The position numbers were made by a program, and so were the translations under genes. Positions 25,637-34,070 of a stretch of DNA of 64,000 nucleotides are shown piece by piece. The first letter of the stretch is position 1, and every line of letters starts with the position of its first letter. The DNA is taken from positions 1 to 64,000 of IMG/VR virus record IMGVR_UViG_3300042379_000363; one strand, written 5' to 3'. Source of the stretch: a virus. Below the pieces are notes generated by a model that ran no database searches, had not been told where the DNA came from, and worked only from the letters and a program-made list of their open reading frames with translations.

Positions 25637-27532
25637 ATGGGTTCATTAGACATTAATTTTGGATATAATAAAATTCAAAAGAAAGTTAACGCAACAAAAT
25701 CTTTTGCTGATATTAAGTCTCAGTATGACGAGGCAAATAGAAAAGCGGGTAGTTCCTTTGAAAAAACAAAATCTCAAGTTTCAGAATCATTAAACAGTGT
25801 TAAAAGTCAAACTAAAAGATATCAGAAACAAGTAAAAAACCAATTTGAACAACTTTTAGATTTAACCAACACAACAGGTGGAAATGGTAGTGGTTCACCA
25901 TCATATATTAAAAGACTCTTAATTAGAACAATTAAAAACGTACAACCAAGGTTACGAACAATTGTTATTAAAGATTGTTTAACAGCATTAGGGTGTGACC
26001 AACAACAAACATACACATCTCCGGAAACAATTTATGTAAAAGTTGGTTCTATCGATTTATTTAATAGATTATTAATTGACCCCCAAGATGAAGTAGGTGC
26101 TGTTGTTTACGAAAAGAAGTCGATTCAAGTAGGACAAATTCCATTCTCAATGAATCGAGAATTACATCAATTAACTCAAAATAATAGTATATACACTCAC
26201 GTAGGTAAGTCGGGTCAAGATTTATTTAAAATACAATATGTAAACGCTGACCCAAATGGTGTAACAGGTGGTTGGTTTCAGGTTGATTTAAGTAGTAGAA
26301 CCGGACCTCTTAGAGTAGGTGAATTTATGGTTGATTATTACGACACAATAAGAATGGCGGAAGACACCGATATTATTGGGTCTATTATGGAATCCTTATC
26401 CGGTGCAATATCAATGAAAGTATCTGCGGGAACATCTCAAGTTGAAAACGCAAGTAAATACGAATTAATATTGGCAAGAATATTAGGACTTTGTTTTGAT
26501 AGTAGGGGTAATGAAATAGATACTAGTGGTATTGCTAAGATAGCTGAACTAGATGGTGTTGACGATTCATTTTTTGAGTTTACTGAAATTGATTTAAGAA
26601 ATATTGATATTAGAACACAAAACATTAAGAAAGGGGTTATTCAATTTGAGGATTGTGATAACATTGATTTACCTGTTAACTTCAACGAAATTATAAGTGC
26701 GTTAGGACAATTAAATTTTTATGAAGGTTCTGAGTTTGAAGAGGCGGCAAATAACATAACAGATGTTTTGGCAAACAATCCGGCTTGGATTGGTGTTGGA
26801 ATAAATGTTACCCCACAGGTTGTTGTTGACACAAATTTTATAAAATTAATAAGTAACGGAATGATTAGTGCTTTAATTACTCCAAAAATGATATTACCAA
26901 TTATTGTTATGTATAAAGCGTTGGGTAATACATTGGCGGACAATATAAAATCATTTGTTGATTTCGCTAAAATATTTAAAAAGTTCTTCATTAATTTAGT
27001 ATCTAAAGTAGGTGCAATATTTGTTGAGGAATTGTTTAAATTAATTAAAGAAGACATTTTGAAACTTGTTCAACAAGTTATTAAAGATATTGTTAAAGAA
27101 AAGATTGTTAAAAAATATGCAATGATATTAAAATTAATTGCGTTATTATTGGCAATCATTGGATTGATAACGGATTATCGTAAGTGTAAAAACTTAATAG
27201 ACGATATATTGGCGTTATTGAATTTATTAAATCTCCCCGGACTGAGTAGTGGAATACCATTACCATTCTTATATGCCGCACAATTATTGGATGGTTACTC
27301 CGAATCAAGAGCCTTTATTGGTGCCATTGAAGAAATGCAAAGTATGGGAATCCCTACCGGAGCGATGCCAAGTGGTGCACCAAATTTTGATTTATTAGGG
27401 AAGTTTGGACAAATGAAAGCGATGGCTATGGAAGATGCGGAAAATAATAAACTTCAAGTTGCGGTGGGACCATTGGTGGTAACTCCGGCGTTCTTGACTG
27501 TTCCTGCCAGTTCGTATGGTAAAAAATTCTAA
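25637..27532 (+). CDS. Putative virion/baseplate structural protein (631 aa)
   Basis: 631 residues. Residues 15-75 form a long coiled coil rich in Lys, Ser and Gln. Residues 100-400 look globular (mixed beta/alpha). Residues 425-540 contain two hydrophobic segments (ALITPKMILPIIVMYKALG and a stretch around ILKLIALLLAIIGLI) that could cross a membrane or be buried. The final 60 residues are Gly/Met/Ala-rich. No known family is recognised. It stands immediately before the baseplate hub-like gene, so a baseplate or tape-measure-like role is the best guess, with the hydrophobic segments pointing to contact with the host envelope during DNA entry. Confidence 0.65.
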   Translation: MGSLDINFGYNKIQKKVNATKSFADIKSQYDEANRKAGSSFEKTKSQVSESLNSVKSQTKRYQKQVKNQFEQLLDLTNTTGGNGSGSPSYIKRLLIRTIKNVQPRLRTIVIKDCLTALGCDQQQTYTSPETIYVKVGSIDLFNRLLIDPQDEVGAVVYEKKSIQVGQIPFSMNRELHQLTQNNSIYTHVGKSGQDLFKIQYVNADPNGVTGGWFQVDLSSRTGPLRVGEFMVDYYDTIRMAEDTDIIGSIMESLSGAISMKVSAGTSQVENASKYELILARILGLCFDSRGNEIDTSGIAKIAELDGVDDSFFEFTEIDLRNIDIRTQNIKKGVIQFEDCDNIDLPVNFNEIISALGQLNFYEGSEFEEAANNITDVLANNPAWIGVGINVTPQVVVDTNFIKLISNGMISALITPKMILPIIVMYKALGNTLADNIKSFVDFAKIFKKFFINLVSKVGAIFVEELFKLIKEDILKLVQQVIKDIVKEKIVKKYAMILKLIALLLAIIGLITDYRKCKNLIDDILALLNLLNLPGLSSGIPLPFLYAAQLLDGYSESRAFIGAIEEMQSMGIPTGAMPSGAPNFDLLGKFGQMKAMAMEDAENNKLQVAVGPLVVTPAFLTVPASSYGKKF

Positions 27533-27534
27533 TT

Positions 27535-27759
27535 ATGGATAAGAAAGAAAAATCTGAAAAAGTATTACAAATCATTAAAGAACATAAAACATCGTCAAAT
27601 AAAGATTTAATTCTTGCGATGGATTATCTTTTGGAGGATTTTGAATTTACTAAAAAATTAGTTTTAAAAGGAACTGAACAATTAGATAAGTTAGAGTTAA
27701 CTTACAACACCATATTAAAAGAATATCAAAAAAGAATAAAACCAAATGATAATAGATAG
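27535..27759 (+). CDS. Small coiled-coil protein (74 aa)
   Basis: 74 residues, Lys/Glu/Leu-rich, predicted to be two helices with heptad character (VLQIIKEHKTSSNKDLILAM, LDKLELTYNTILKEYQKR). Overlaps the next gene by 14 bases. Probably a small assembly or baseplate component; no family recognised. Confidence 0.65.
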   Translation: MDKKEKSEKVLQIIKEHKTSSNKDLILAMDYLLEDFEFTKKLVLKGTEQLDKLELTYNTILKEYQKRIKPNDNR

Positions 27760-29314
27760 TCAAAATAAGTATCAAATATTATTTCCGGGATATGTTTACG
27801 ATAACCAAGACCCAATGATGTTGGGTAGAATTAGAGTTATTCCTGAAACTAAAAATTATAACGATATAATCGCGTCCGTTCCGAATTGGGATGAACAAAA
27901 AGATATATGGACATCGAGAGACCCATTACTTTTTATGCCGTTATTACCGTTTTATATTAGTCAGACACCTAAAAAGGATGAGTATGTTCATATTGTTTAT
28001 ATGAATAGAATGTCCGAATTTAATAACCAATTTTATATTCAAGGTCCGTTCTCGTCTCCAATGACAACACCTTTTGAACACTACCAAGGCGCCAAAAAAT
28101 TCTTGGCAGCCGGAGATAGAATTAAACAAGGTATGAGTCTTAAAAACCAAGACGGTGAATACCGTGATAAAAACAGTCAAGGTATCTTCCCTGAACCTGG
28201 TGACAACGCTTTGTTAGGTAGAGGAACCGCTGACGTTATTGTAAAAGAAAATGAAGTATTAATCCGTGCCGGAAAAACAAAAGAATTATCTAAAGATAAA
28301 TTCCCAATTGGTAATCAAAATAGAGCCTTTTTACAGTTAACAAGATTTACTCAAACTAAAAAAACATTACCACCTGAAACAAAATATAGATTAGTTCAAG
28401 ATGTTTTATTAGTTAAAAAAATGATTGTTTGGGATATTGCAACATTAAATACGACGGCAGATTCCTTTACCGGGTCAGTTAAATTGTATAATCTTAAACC
28501 AAGTCCAAAAGTTAATACGGACAACTTTAAATACGATACCATATTAAAATTAAATAGTGGTGAAGATTATGGTGTTGAACTAGAGTCCATATCGTTTGTG
28601 GGTAAAACTTTTCAGGAATCGGTTAAATCAATTAATGATTTTATTTCTAAAGTATTTAACCCAAATGTTACATTTACAGGAATAACAATTAATAACCCAA
28701 AAAATCTTGCTGACCAATTTCCTTTTGTTGTTACACCATCAAAACAAACATACGATACCGGTAAAAACTTTACACCATCAACGGCATTAAATGATGTTGT
28801 TGAATACGTGAATTACAAAAGATTTTTTAATAAAATTAAATTAAATAATTCAAAAGAAGAAGGTTGGTTTTTGGTTTCAGAAAATAAAGGGGGTAAACCT
28901 TTATTTGGTCCTCAAGGAACTGTTAAAGAAGAAACAGTAATACCAACAACATTTCAAAATGAAGATGTTACTTACGGTGTGTTAGGTGCTCAAAAAGTAT
29001 TTTTATTATCTCAAAACGCAACAAGTCCTAAAGGACAAATTGATTTATCTAATACGTTATACGGTATTCCACAGGATAAATTTGTTGGTGCCGGAGATAC
29101 ATTATTTGAGAAAACATACTCAAGTGTTAGAGGTGAAGAATTGGTTAAACTGATTGAGAAAATTGTTGAATTTTTAAACAATCACGTCCATCCTCATGCT
29201 AATATGGTTCCGGATGAAGCGACTCAAGGTTCTAAAACAACCAAGACTAGTATCAATCAATTACTAGCCGATGTAAATAATACTGTCTTAAATCAAAATA
29301 TTCGATTAAACTAA
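27746..29314 (+). CDS. Baseplate hub/spike protein with gp5-type OB-fold
   Basis: 522 residues. The N-terminal 120 residues match the OB-fold seen in gp5/gpV-type baseplate spikes (YQILFPGYVYDNQDPMMLGR, VRV-type strand IRVIPE, PKKDEYVHIVYMN, FYIQGPF). Residues 150-180 (PGDNALLGRGTADVIVKENE) are the usual continuation. No lysozyme domain like that of T4 gp5 is seen. The C-terminal end has a NHVHPHANM segment; His-x-His pairs bind iron at the tip of some spikes, but here about 35 helical residues follow, so a tip role is not certain. Central puncturing component of the baseplate is the most likely role. Confidence 0.78.
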   Translation: MIIDSQNKYQILFPGYVYDNQDPMMLGRIRVIPETKNYNDIIASVPNWDEQKDIWTSRDPLLFMPLLPFYISQTPKKDEYVHIVYMNRMSEFNNQFYIQGPFSSPMTTPFEHYQGAKKFLAAGDRIKQGMSLKNQDGEYRDKNSQGIFPEPGDNALLGRGTADVIVKENEVLIRAGKTKELSKDKFPIGNQNRAFLQLTRFTQTKKTLPPETKYRLVQDVLLVKKMIVWDIATLNTTADSFTGSVKLYNLKPSPKVNTDNFKYDTILKLNSGEDYGVELESISFVGKTFQESVKSINDFISKVFNPNVTFTGITINNPKNLADQFPFVVTPSKQTYDTGKNFTPSTALNDVVEYVNYKRFFNKIKLNNSKEEGWFLVSENKGGKPLFGPQGTVKEETVIPTTFQNEDVTYGVLGAQKVFLLSQNATSPKGQIDLSNTLYGIPQDKFVGAGDTLFEKTYSSVRGEELVKLIEKIVEFLNNHVHPHANMVPDEATQGSKTTKTSINQLLADVNNTVLNQNIRLN

Positions 29315-29315
29315 A

Positions 29316-29323
29316 TATTTATT
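29316..29323 (+). promoter_or_regulatory. Putative late-promoter element (TATTTATT)
   Basis: 13 bases before ATG 29337, the same spacing seen before several other structural genes. It also argues for ATG 29337 over the TTG at 29322, which falls inside this element. Confidence 0.5.
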
Positions 29324-29336
29324 GTTAAAAGATTTT

Positions 29337-30797
29337 ATGTCAATTAACAATTCCTATTTTAGTAAAAACAATACAATCATATCAAATAGTTTAACAAACA
29401 CCGGAAGAAACCCTGTGACTGAACTATTTTATGGTTCATTAGCGACTTCACAATACCCAAATGGGTTTAGCCGTTTCATTTTTGATTTGGATATGTCTCT
29501 TCTTCAAGAAAAAATATCTGACGGAACAATATCTACAACTTGTCCTGATGCTATGACACATACGTTAAGAATGGTTAACACATCAACCTTTAATATTGAA
29601 GAGTTAAATACAACAACATCTCAAGCTAGATTGAGAGCAACTTCCTTTGATTTAATATTATTTAGAATACCTAACAACCAAATGTGGGACGAAGGTGTTG
29701 GATATGACTTTGCTGACTTAATATATGATTATAGTAATTCAGATAGAAACTTCTCAACAAGACCGTCAAATTGGATTCAAACAACAACATTAAGTGGGTG
29801 GACATCACCGGGTATCTATAACAATAATAATTCAGGTTCAACACCATACAGTGCGTTAACTATTGTAGACACACAACATTTTCAATTCGGGAATGAAGAC
29901 ATATCTTTTGATATGACAAGTGAAATTAATAATATCTTAACAAATGGTTTAACCGGTGTAACAGGATGGGGAATTGCTTATTTACCTCAAATTGAAAACT
30001 TAACGGGGTTAACTGAGAACTACGAAGTTCAATTCTTTACAAGACATACTCAAACCTTCTACGAACCATTCTTAGAAACAAACTATGATGATTTGATTGA
30101 GGATGACAGAAACTCATTTTCGTTAGGGAAAATCAATAAATTATACTTATACATATACGAAGATGGTAATCCTATCAACTTAGATGAATTACCGTCAGTG
30201 TCTATTTCGGATTCCAATGGAACTCCTATTTTAGGATTAATGAGTCCTTACTTAGATGTATGTCAGAGAACCAAAGGTGTTTATGAAGTTACAATACCAC
30301 CATTAATTGGGTATCGTACACCTTGTTCTTTTTATGACATTTGGTCAGGGTTAAAATTAAATGGTTTTTCTTTACCTAATATAACCAATGACTTTGTATT
30401 ATACCCGTTAAAACATTCAATTCAAATTGGTACGTCAACTCAGGACCCAAAGATTTATGGATTTGATTTTTACGGAATAAAACAAGACGAAAAAATATAC
30501 AACACAGATATTAGAAAAGTTGGCGTGGTAATTAAACAAGCTTACACAACAAATAAGTTACTTCCAAACGTAAAGGCTCATTACCGAGTGTATGTAAGAG
30601 AAGGGCAAACAGAAGTTCAAGTTCAAGGATGGACAAGAATTAACCAAACCCCAAATGAATATTACTTTATGTTCGATACGAGGGATAAAATACCAAACGA
30701 ATACTATGTTGATTTGAAAGTTGAGAGTAGTGGGGTGATTAATACCTACAAAAAACAAATCAAATTTCAGATTGTTAATGTGAAGTATTTGGAATAA
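29337..30797 (+). CDS. Putative tail/baseplate structural protein (486 aa)
   Basis: 486 residues from ATG 29337; the alternative TTG at 29322 overlaps the promoter-like element. Mostly beta-rich: an N-terminal module of about 230 residues (FSRFIFDLDMSLLQEKISDG, SFDLILFRIPNNQMWDEGVG, DISFDMTSEINNILTNGLTG) resembles the DNRLRE-type beta-sandwich found on surface proteins, followed by other beta domains up to a C-terminal Ig-like part (YRVYVREGQTEVQVQGWTR). It follows the hub gene and precedes another virion-type gene. Identified as structural by composition and place only. Confidence 0.68.
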   Translation: MSINNSYFSKNNTIISNSLTNTGRNPVTELFYGSLATSQYPNGFSRFIFDLDMSLLQEKISDGTISTTCPDAMTHTLRMVNTSTFNIEELNTTTSQARLRATSFDLILFRIPNNQMWDEGVGYDFADLIYDYSNSDRNFSTRPSNWIQTTTLSGWTSPGIYNNNNSGSTPYSALTIVDTQHFQFGNEDISFDMTSEINNILTNGLTGVTGWGIAYLPQIENLTGLTENYEVQFFTRHTQTFYEPFLETNYDDLIEDDRNSFSLGKINKLYLYIYEDGNPINLDELPSVSISDSNGTPILGLMSPYLDVCQRTKGVYEVTIPPLIGYRTPCSFYDIWSGLKLNGFSLPNITNDFVLYPLKHSIQIGTSTQDPKIYGFDFYGIKQDEKIYNTDIRKVGVVIKQAYTTNKLLPNVKAHYRVYVREGQTEVQVQGWTRINQTPNEYYFMFDTRDKIPNEYYVDLKVESSGVINTYKKQIKFQIVNVKYLE

Positions 30798-30802
30798 TAA
30801 GA

Positions 30803-30810
30803 TATTTATA
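30803..30810 (+). promoter_or_regulatory. Putative late-promoter element (TATTTATA)
   Basis: Part of the near-palindrome TATTTATAAATA, 33 bases before ATG 30844. An A-rich leader follows. Confidence 0.5.
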
Positions 30811-30843
30811 AATAAAAACTAAAAAAAAAATAATACAAAATAT

Positions 30844-31449
30844 ATGGCAAATTATATTATAAATGATTGTTTAACTAATGAGGAATACATTGTTTCTGCA
30901 ATAACGTTAACAGTGGGAGAAACAGTAGGGTATTCTATTGACGAGATAGGATTTTGTGCTACTGTTGGGGTAGAAACGTCTAACCCTCCAACTATAGGGG
31001 TAACCTTGGGGATATCATATACAGATTGTTGTGAGTGTTTAAGTGAGACCACAGTGGATTTAAATTTTAAATTTATACGATGTGGTACATTAGAAGAGAT
31101 TAATATAGACCCAACTGAATTTTGTAGTTACTTTGGTGCTCCCACATCAGGTAGTACTTATGAAATACAATTTGGTAGAGGAACACCATTTTGCGTAACT
31201 TTTGATGGGTTAACTAATTCGGGTGAAACAAATTATTATTACTATTCAGGTCCCTTTTTAGATTGTGAAAATTGTGTATCACCACCACCTATATCCGCAG
31301 GAACAGAAACAATTATGTGTGTACTTGATTGTAGTGGTAACACTATAACAGTTGTCCCACCCCACCCAACTTGGACAAACGCGTATGGTAAGGCAGTTGT
31401 CTTACTAGATGCAATCGAACTTGGTGGAATGAATGGATTAAATTCGTAA
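30844..31449 (+). CDS. Cys-rich beta virion protein (201 aa)
   Basis: 201 residues, at least 11 cysteines, some in pairs (YTDCCECL, LDCENC). It has a repetitive beta look, with an ISYTDCCECLSET segment after a probable FCATVG strand, and a C-terminal AYGKAVVLLDAIELG segment. Similar small Cys-bearing beta units occur in the surface proteins of this phage. Probably a tail decoration or fibre-base protein. Own promoter-like element upstream; three bases before the next gene. Confidence 0.65.
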   Translation: MANYIINDCLTNEEYIVSAITLTVGETVGYSIDEIGFCATVGVETSNPPTIGVTLGISYTDCCECLSETTVDLNFKFIRCGTLEEINIDPTEFCSYFGAPTSGSTYEIQFGRGTPFCVTFDGLTNSGETNYYYYSGPFLDCENCVSPPPISAGTETIMCVLDCSGNTITVVPPHPTWTNAYGKAVVLLDAIELGGMNGLNS

Positions 31450-31452
31450 GTT

Positions 31453-31731
31453 ATGGGTAAGGTAGTTAAACTTTCAGAATCAGATTTATCAAACATTATT
31501 AAAAAAGTAATGTCTGAACAAGATTACTCATCCGATGTTAATAGACCAACGAGTGATAGAGAGAGACAAGTCAAATCAATCTTTGGTGACAAATACGGTT
31601 CGTATATCCCAAATGATGTTCTTAGATACATAAGAAAAAACCCCGCACAATTCTTCAAAAAAATATATGAAATGTATGGAGATAGAGCTTATGACTACTT
31701 AGATAAAGCAAAAAATAAAGGAGGAATTTAA
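31453..31731 (+). CDS. Unknown small protein with LxE-bearing N-terminal leader
   Basis: 92 residues. The start VVKLSESDLSNIIKKVMSEQ is an amphipathic leader of a type repeatedly seen at the start of phage virion proteins, and it contains L-S-E and M-S-E, near-matches to the prohead-protease consensus. The rest (IRKNPAQFFKKIYEMYGDRA) is helical and basic. The TAA is inside the terminator hairpin. Possibly a packaged protein; unproven. Confidence 0.6.
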   Translation: MGKVVKLSESDLSNIIKKVMSEQDYSSDVNRPTSDRERQVKSIFGDKYGSYIPNDVLRYIRKNPAQFFKKIYEMYGDRAYDYLDKAKNKGGI

Positions 31732-31749
31732 TTTTCTCCTTTTTTTTAT
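31717..31749 (+). terminator. Rho-independent terminator
   Basis: Ten-base stem (AAAGGAG plus GAA, closing with a G-U pair) around a six-base loop, then a run of seven or more T. It overlaps the stop codon of the 92-residue gene and ends the structural run. Confidence 0.8.
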
Positions 31750-31758
31750 CAAATTATT

Positions 31759-31789
31759 TTTTTATATATAAAATTTTTACGTATCTTTG
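31759..31789 (+). promoter_or_regulatory. Bacteroidota-type promoter (good -7, weak -33)
   Basis: TATCTTTG at 31782-31789 matches TAnnTTTG; TTTT stands 19 bases upstream in place of TTTG. It lies between a terminator and ATG 31810. Confidence 0.55.
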
Positions 31790-31809
31790 TCCGATAATTC
31801 ACTAAAGAT

Positions 31810-32253
31810 ATGATAAAATACATAAAACGAAAATTAAAACGTAGAGCTGTTAGAAAGAAACTATTAGAGTTACAGATATTATACGATGTTGTTGACCCGG
31901 GAAGATTGGCGGATATCAATGATTGTAAATTTATTTTCCGTAATGTCTTACGACATTCCAATTCCATTTATGAAATTGCTCCACTATCTGACCATAGAAT
32001 TATAGAAAATAAAAAATTAGGTGTATTCATTATCTTAGACGATAAAAAAATTACAATAATCAATCACGTTTGTTATTATAGTAATATCCCCCTTACTGAT
32101 AGAGATTGGAAGAAAATGTCCAATATGTATGATAACAAAGTGCAACAAAATAGAATGCAACGTATTGAACAAATGAAATCCCAAGTGGAACATTCATTAT
32201 CAAAATTAAAGAATAGAATCTTAATTAAATCAAAAACCCCCACTGTTGAGTAG
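31810..32253 (+). CDS. Unknown basic protein (147 aa), host-type promoter
   Basis: 147 residues, strongly basic at the N-terminus (KRKLKRRAVRKKLLELQ) with a central beta-rich segment (LGVFIILDDKKITIINHVCYYS) and a C-terminal helical tail. No family recognised. It has its own host-like -7 element upstream and a hairpin terminator overlapping its end, so it is a monocistronic unit, probably expressed earlier than the structural genes. The basic start could contact nucleic acid or membrane. Confidence 0.65.
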   Translation: MIKYIKRKLKRRAVRKKLLELQILYDVVDPGRLADINDCKFIFRNVLRHSNSIYEIAPLSDHRIIENKKLGVFIILDDKKITIINHVCYYSNIPLTDRDWKKMSNMYDNKVQQNRMQRIEQMKSQVEHSLSKLKNRILIKSKTPTVE

Positions 32254-32260
32254 GGGTTTG
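32233..32260. terminator. Bidirectional terminator between convergent genes
   Basis: AAACCCC / GGGGTTT stem extended by ACT/AGT after one mismatch, with A-run on one side and T-run on the other. It contains the stop of the plus-strand gene and lies five bases before the stop of the minus-strand peptidase gene. Confidence 0.8.
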
Positions 32261-32264
32261 TTAT

Positions 32265-33494
32265 TTAAAACATATCTTCAAGACTCTGTAAGTGTTTCTT
32301 AACGATATCCAAGTCACTAATGTCCGTATACGTCATTCCTCGACTCTTTAAGGTTTGTATTTCTCTGTGTAGGTGTGATGTCATTTGTCTAACCATATTT
32401 GACATTGATGGATAATTTTTAATCATATTATCTAGATAATAAACATCCTCAGGCAATTTTAACACATCACCAATTTTTTTAACCCAATCCTTACCGTAAT
32501 TATCGGCATCCATTTCCATATCCCAATAGATTTTATAAAATTCCTCAAAATCCTCAATATCCCCCATATAGGAATCCTTCAAATCAAATTCACTCATCTG
32601 TTGTTCGTGCCTTAATTCGTGGAATAAAATATAAACAAATGATGCAAAATTTGGAAACATTTCAGGTGAACATAAAATAATTGCCTTATTTGTTCTAACC
32701 CCTTTAAATCCGGTGTTACAAGAATTCAATACTTTTATAACATATCCCCTATCTTGAACAAAATCTTTTATCTTCTCAGAAATCAAATCATATTCCTTCA
32801 TTTTATCCTCAGGAATATCCTTTCTAAACTTATCAATAACTCTGTCGTAATTAGAGGACATTTTTAGTCCATTTGGGACAATATCTCCCAATATGGTGCC
32901 TTCGGTTATCTCAACCCATTCTTTAACCGTATGAACGTCGTGTGTGTCTATATCATAACTTCCGTCAACACCTTTCTCCCACATACCAATAACACGTTCA
33001 ACATTATTTTTTATATGTTTACCTTTAGCTTTTTTATTATGGTGATTATCAACATCAATACTAAAAGGAAATAATTCAGTCTTTCTCCATTTTTTTAATC
33101 CTAACTCAATTGGACCATTGTATTCACCGGCATTACTAGCCAACGTATTTTCTTTAATTGGAACAACTTTTAAATTTTTCTTACCGGGTGTTTGATTAAT
33201 GTTGTTACCCTCTTCATCACTATTGGTCGAATCAGGGTGTTTCGTCATATAATTAGTTACCTTTCTTGCCTTCCCCTCTATCTTCTTAATCTGTTTCTTT
33301 GTTTCATCCATCGAACCATCATAACTATCAAATTCCAATTCAGGATTATCATACTTAGATACCGATGTCGTAAACGGACCCATTTGAGATTTTTTGAATT
33401 TTCTAATACCCACTTGAAGAGGTGCTATAAACGAACCTCTAGTTCCACTCTCTCCGGTAGCCTCTTTAATCTGTATTTTGTTATTTTTGTTCAT
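32265..33494 (-). CDS. Putative packaged zinc metallopeptidase (HExxH) with cleavable leader
   Basis: 409 residues from ATG 33494; an upstream in-frame start at 33539 would run through the promoter-like element and is rejected. Residues 292-296 are HELRH, and E327 lies in WDMEMDADNYG, giving a zinc site of the HExxH...ExxAD type. The first 11 residues end in I-K-E, followed by ATGESGTRGSF, which copies the predicted cleavage context in the capsid protein (INE then ATGEGSNGSF). A second related segment stands at residues 112-150 (VPIKENTLASNAGEYNGP). It probably is cut by the prohead protease and carried in the head, perhaps to be injected. Target is unknown; it could instead process virion proteins. 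Confidence 0.7.
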   Translation of the reverse strand: MNKNNKIQIKEATGESGTRGSFIAPLQVGIRKFKKSQMGPFTTSVSKYDNPELEFDSYDGSMDETKKQIKKIEGKARKVTNYMTKHPDSTNSDEEGNNINQTPGKKNLKVVPIKENTLASNAGEYNGPIELGLKKWRKTELFPFSIDVDNHHNKKAKGKHIKNNVERVIGMWEKGVDGSYDIDTHDVHTVKEWVEITEGTILGDIVPNGLKMSSNYDRVIDKFRKDIPEDKMKEYDLISEKIKDFVQDRGYVIKVLNSCNTGFKGVRTNKAIILCSPEMFPNFASFVYILFHELRHEQQMSEFDLKDSYMGDIEDFEEFYKIYWDMEMDADNYGKDWVKKIGDVLKLPEDVYYLDNMIKNYPSMSNMVRQMTSHLHREIQTLKSRGMTYTDISDLDIVKKHLQSLEDMF

Positions 33495-33499
33495 ATACT

Positions 33500-33507
33500 T
33501 ATAAATA
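33500..33507. promoter_or_regulatory. Putative late-promoter element shared by divergent genes
   Basis: TATTTATA read on the minus strand, five bases before ATG 33494; on the plus strand the same bases read TATAAATA, 17 bases before ATG 33525. Confidence 0.5.
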
Positions 33508-33524
33508 TCAAACAAATTAAAAAA

Positions 33525-33749
33525 ATGGAAGAACCTCAATTATTCGGAAAGCTATTTGAATCAATACCAATCCAATCTGAAGAACACTTAGATGCCATAC
33601 TTGAAACTATGGATAAAGAACACGGAATATACTATCTAACCCAAGCCGTTAAATACGCATATCAATCCGGAATATTCTCATTAGGAGAATGTGAAGTATT
33701 ATCAAAAGCAATTAGAGTAACCGCCAAAAAAGAAAAAGACGTAGAATAA
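33525..33749 (+). CDS. Unknown small helical protein (74 aa)
   Basis: 74 residues from ATG 33525, an A-rich start context (five A before the ATG). A longer reading from 33192 would overlap the peptidase gene on the other strand and is rejected. Helical and acidic, with an aromatic-rich centre (HGIYYLTQAVKYAYQSGIF). No family recognised. A hairpin terminator overlaps its stop codon. Confidence 0.65.
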   Translation: MEEPQLFGKLFESIPIQSEEHLDAILETMDKEHGIYYLTQAVKYAYQSGIFSLGECEVLSKAIRVTAKKEKDVE

Positions 33750-33760
33750 CGTCTTTTTTT
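33733..33760 (+). terminator. Rho-independent terminator
   Basis: Ten-base stem AAAAAGACGT / ACGTCTTTTT with a six-base loop and a T-run; it covers the stop codon of the 74-residue gene. Confidence 0.85.
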
Positions 33761-33770
33761 ATATAAAAAT

Positions 33771-33801
33771 TTTGGCAGTTAAAATATTATATTTATATTT
33801 G
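33771..33801 (+). promoter_or_regulatory. Consensus Bacteroidota promoter
   Basis: TTTG at 33771-33774, exactly 19 bases, then TATATTTG at 33794-33801: a full match to TTTG-N19-TAnnTTTG. ATG 33822 follows 20 bases later. A TATTTATA element overlaps the same site (33790-33797). Confidence 0.8.
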
Positions 33802-33821
33802 TCAAACAAAACACAAACACT

Positions 33822-34070
33822 ATGAAAAAGTTATTCTTATTATCGTTATTACTTATCGGAACATTAACCTCTGTGGCTCAAGTTAAACCAAAAACAAAAG
33901 ACATTGACAAAGATGCCAACGTCTTGATGGATTCGTTATCTAAAGTTTATAACAAAAAAGTTTTTTCTATAATGAAAATTACTAAAAACGATACTATCAA
34001 AACCTATATTGCCTACGCAAAAGATAATAAATTAACTTATGAGTTAATTAGTTCAAAACGAATTAATTAA
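33822..34070 (+). CDS. Small secreted/periplasmic protein with Sec signal peptide
   Basis: 82 residues. A classical signal peptide covers residues 1-19 (KK, then LFLLSLLLIGTL, then SVAQ as a likely signal peptidase I site after Ala). The mature part is about 63 residues, basic, with a single domain (VFSIMKITKNDTIKTYIAYA). It has the best host-type promoter of the window, so the host polymerase can express it early, and it would be exported to the periplasm or outer surface. A role in superinfection exclusion or host-envelope change is a reasonable guess. Its end overlaps the convergent OmpA-like gene by eight bases. Confidence 0.75.
   Translation: MKKLFLLSLLLIGTLTSVAQVKPKTKDIDKDANVLMDSLSKVYNKKVFSIMKITKNDTIKTYIAYAKDNKLTYELISSKRIN

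Noticed and set aside
33192-33524. Longer N-terminus for the 74-residue plus-strand protein
   Set aside because: It would run antisense through the peptidase gene; the ATG at 33525 has an A-rich start and fits the promoter-like element.
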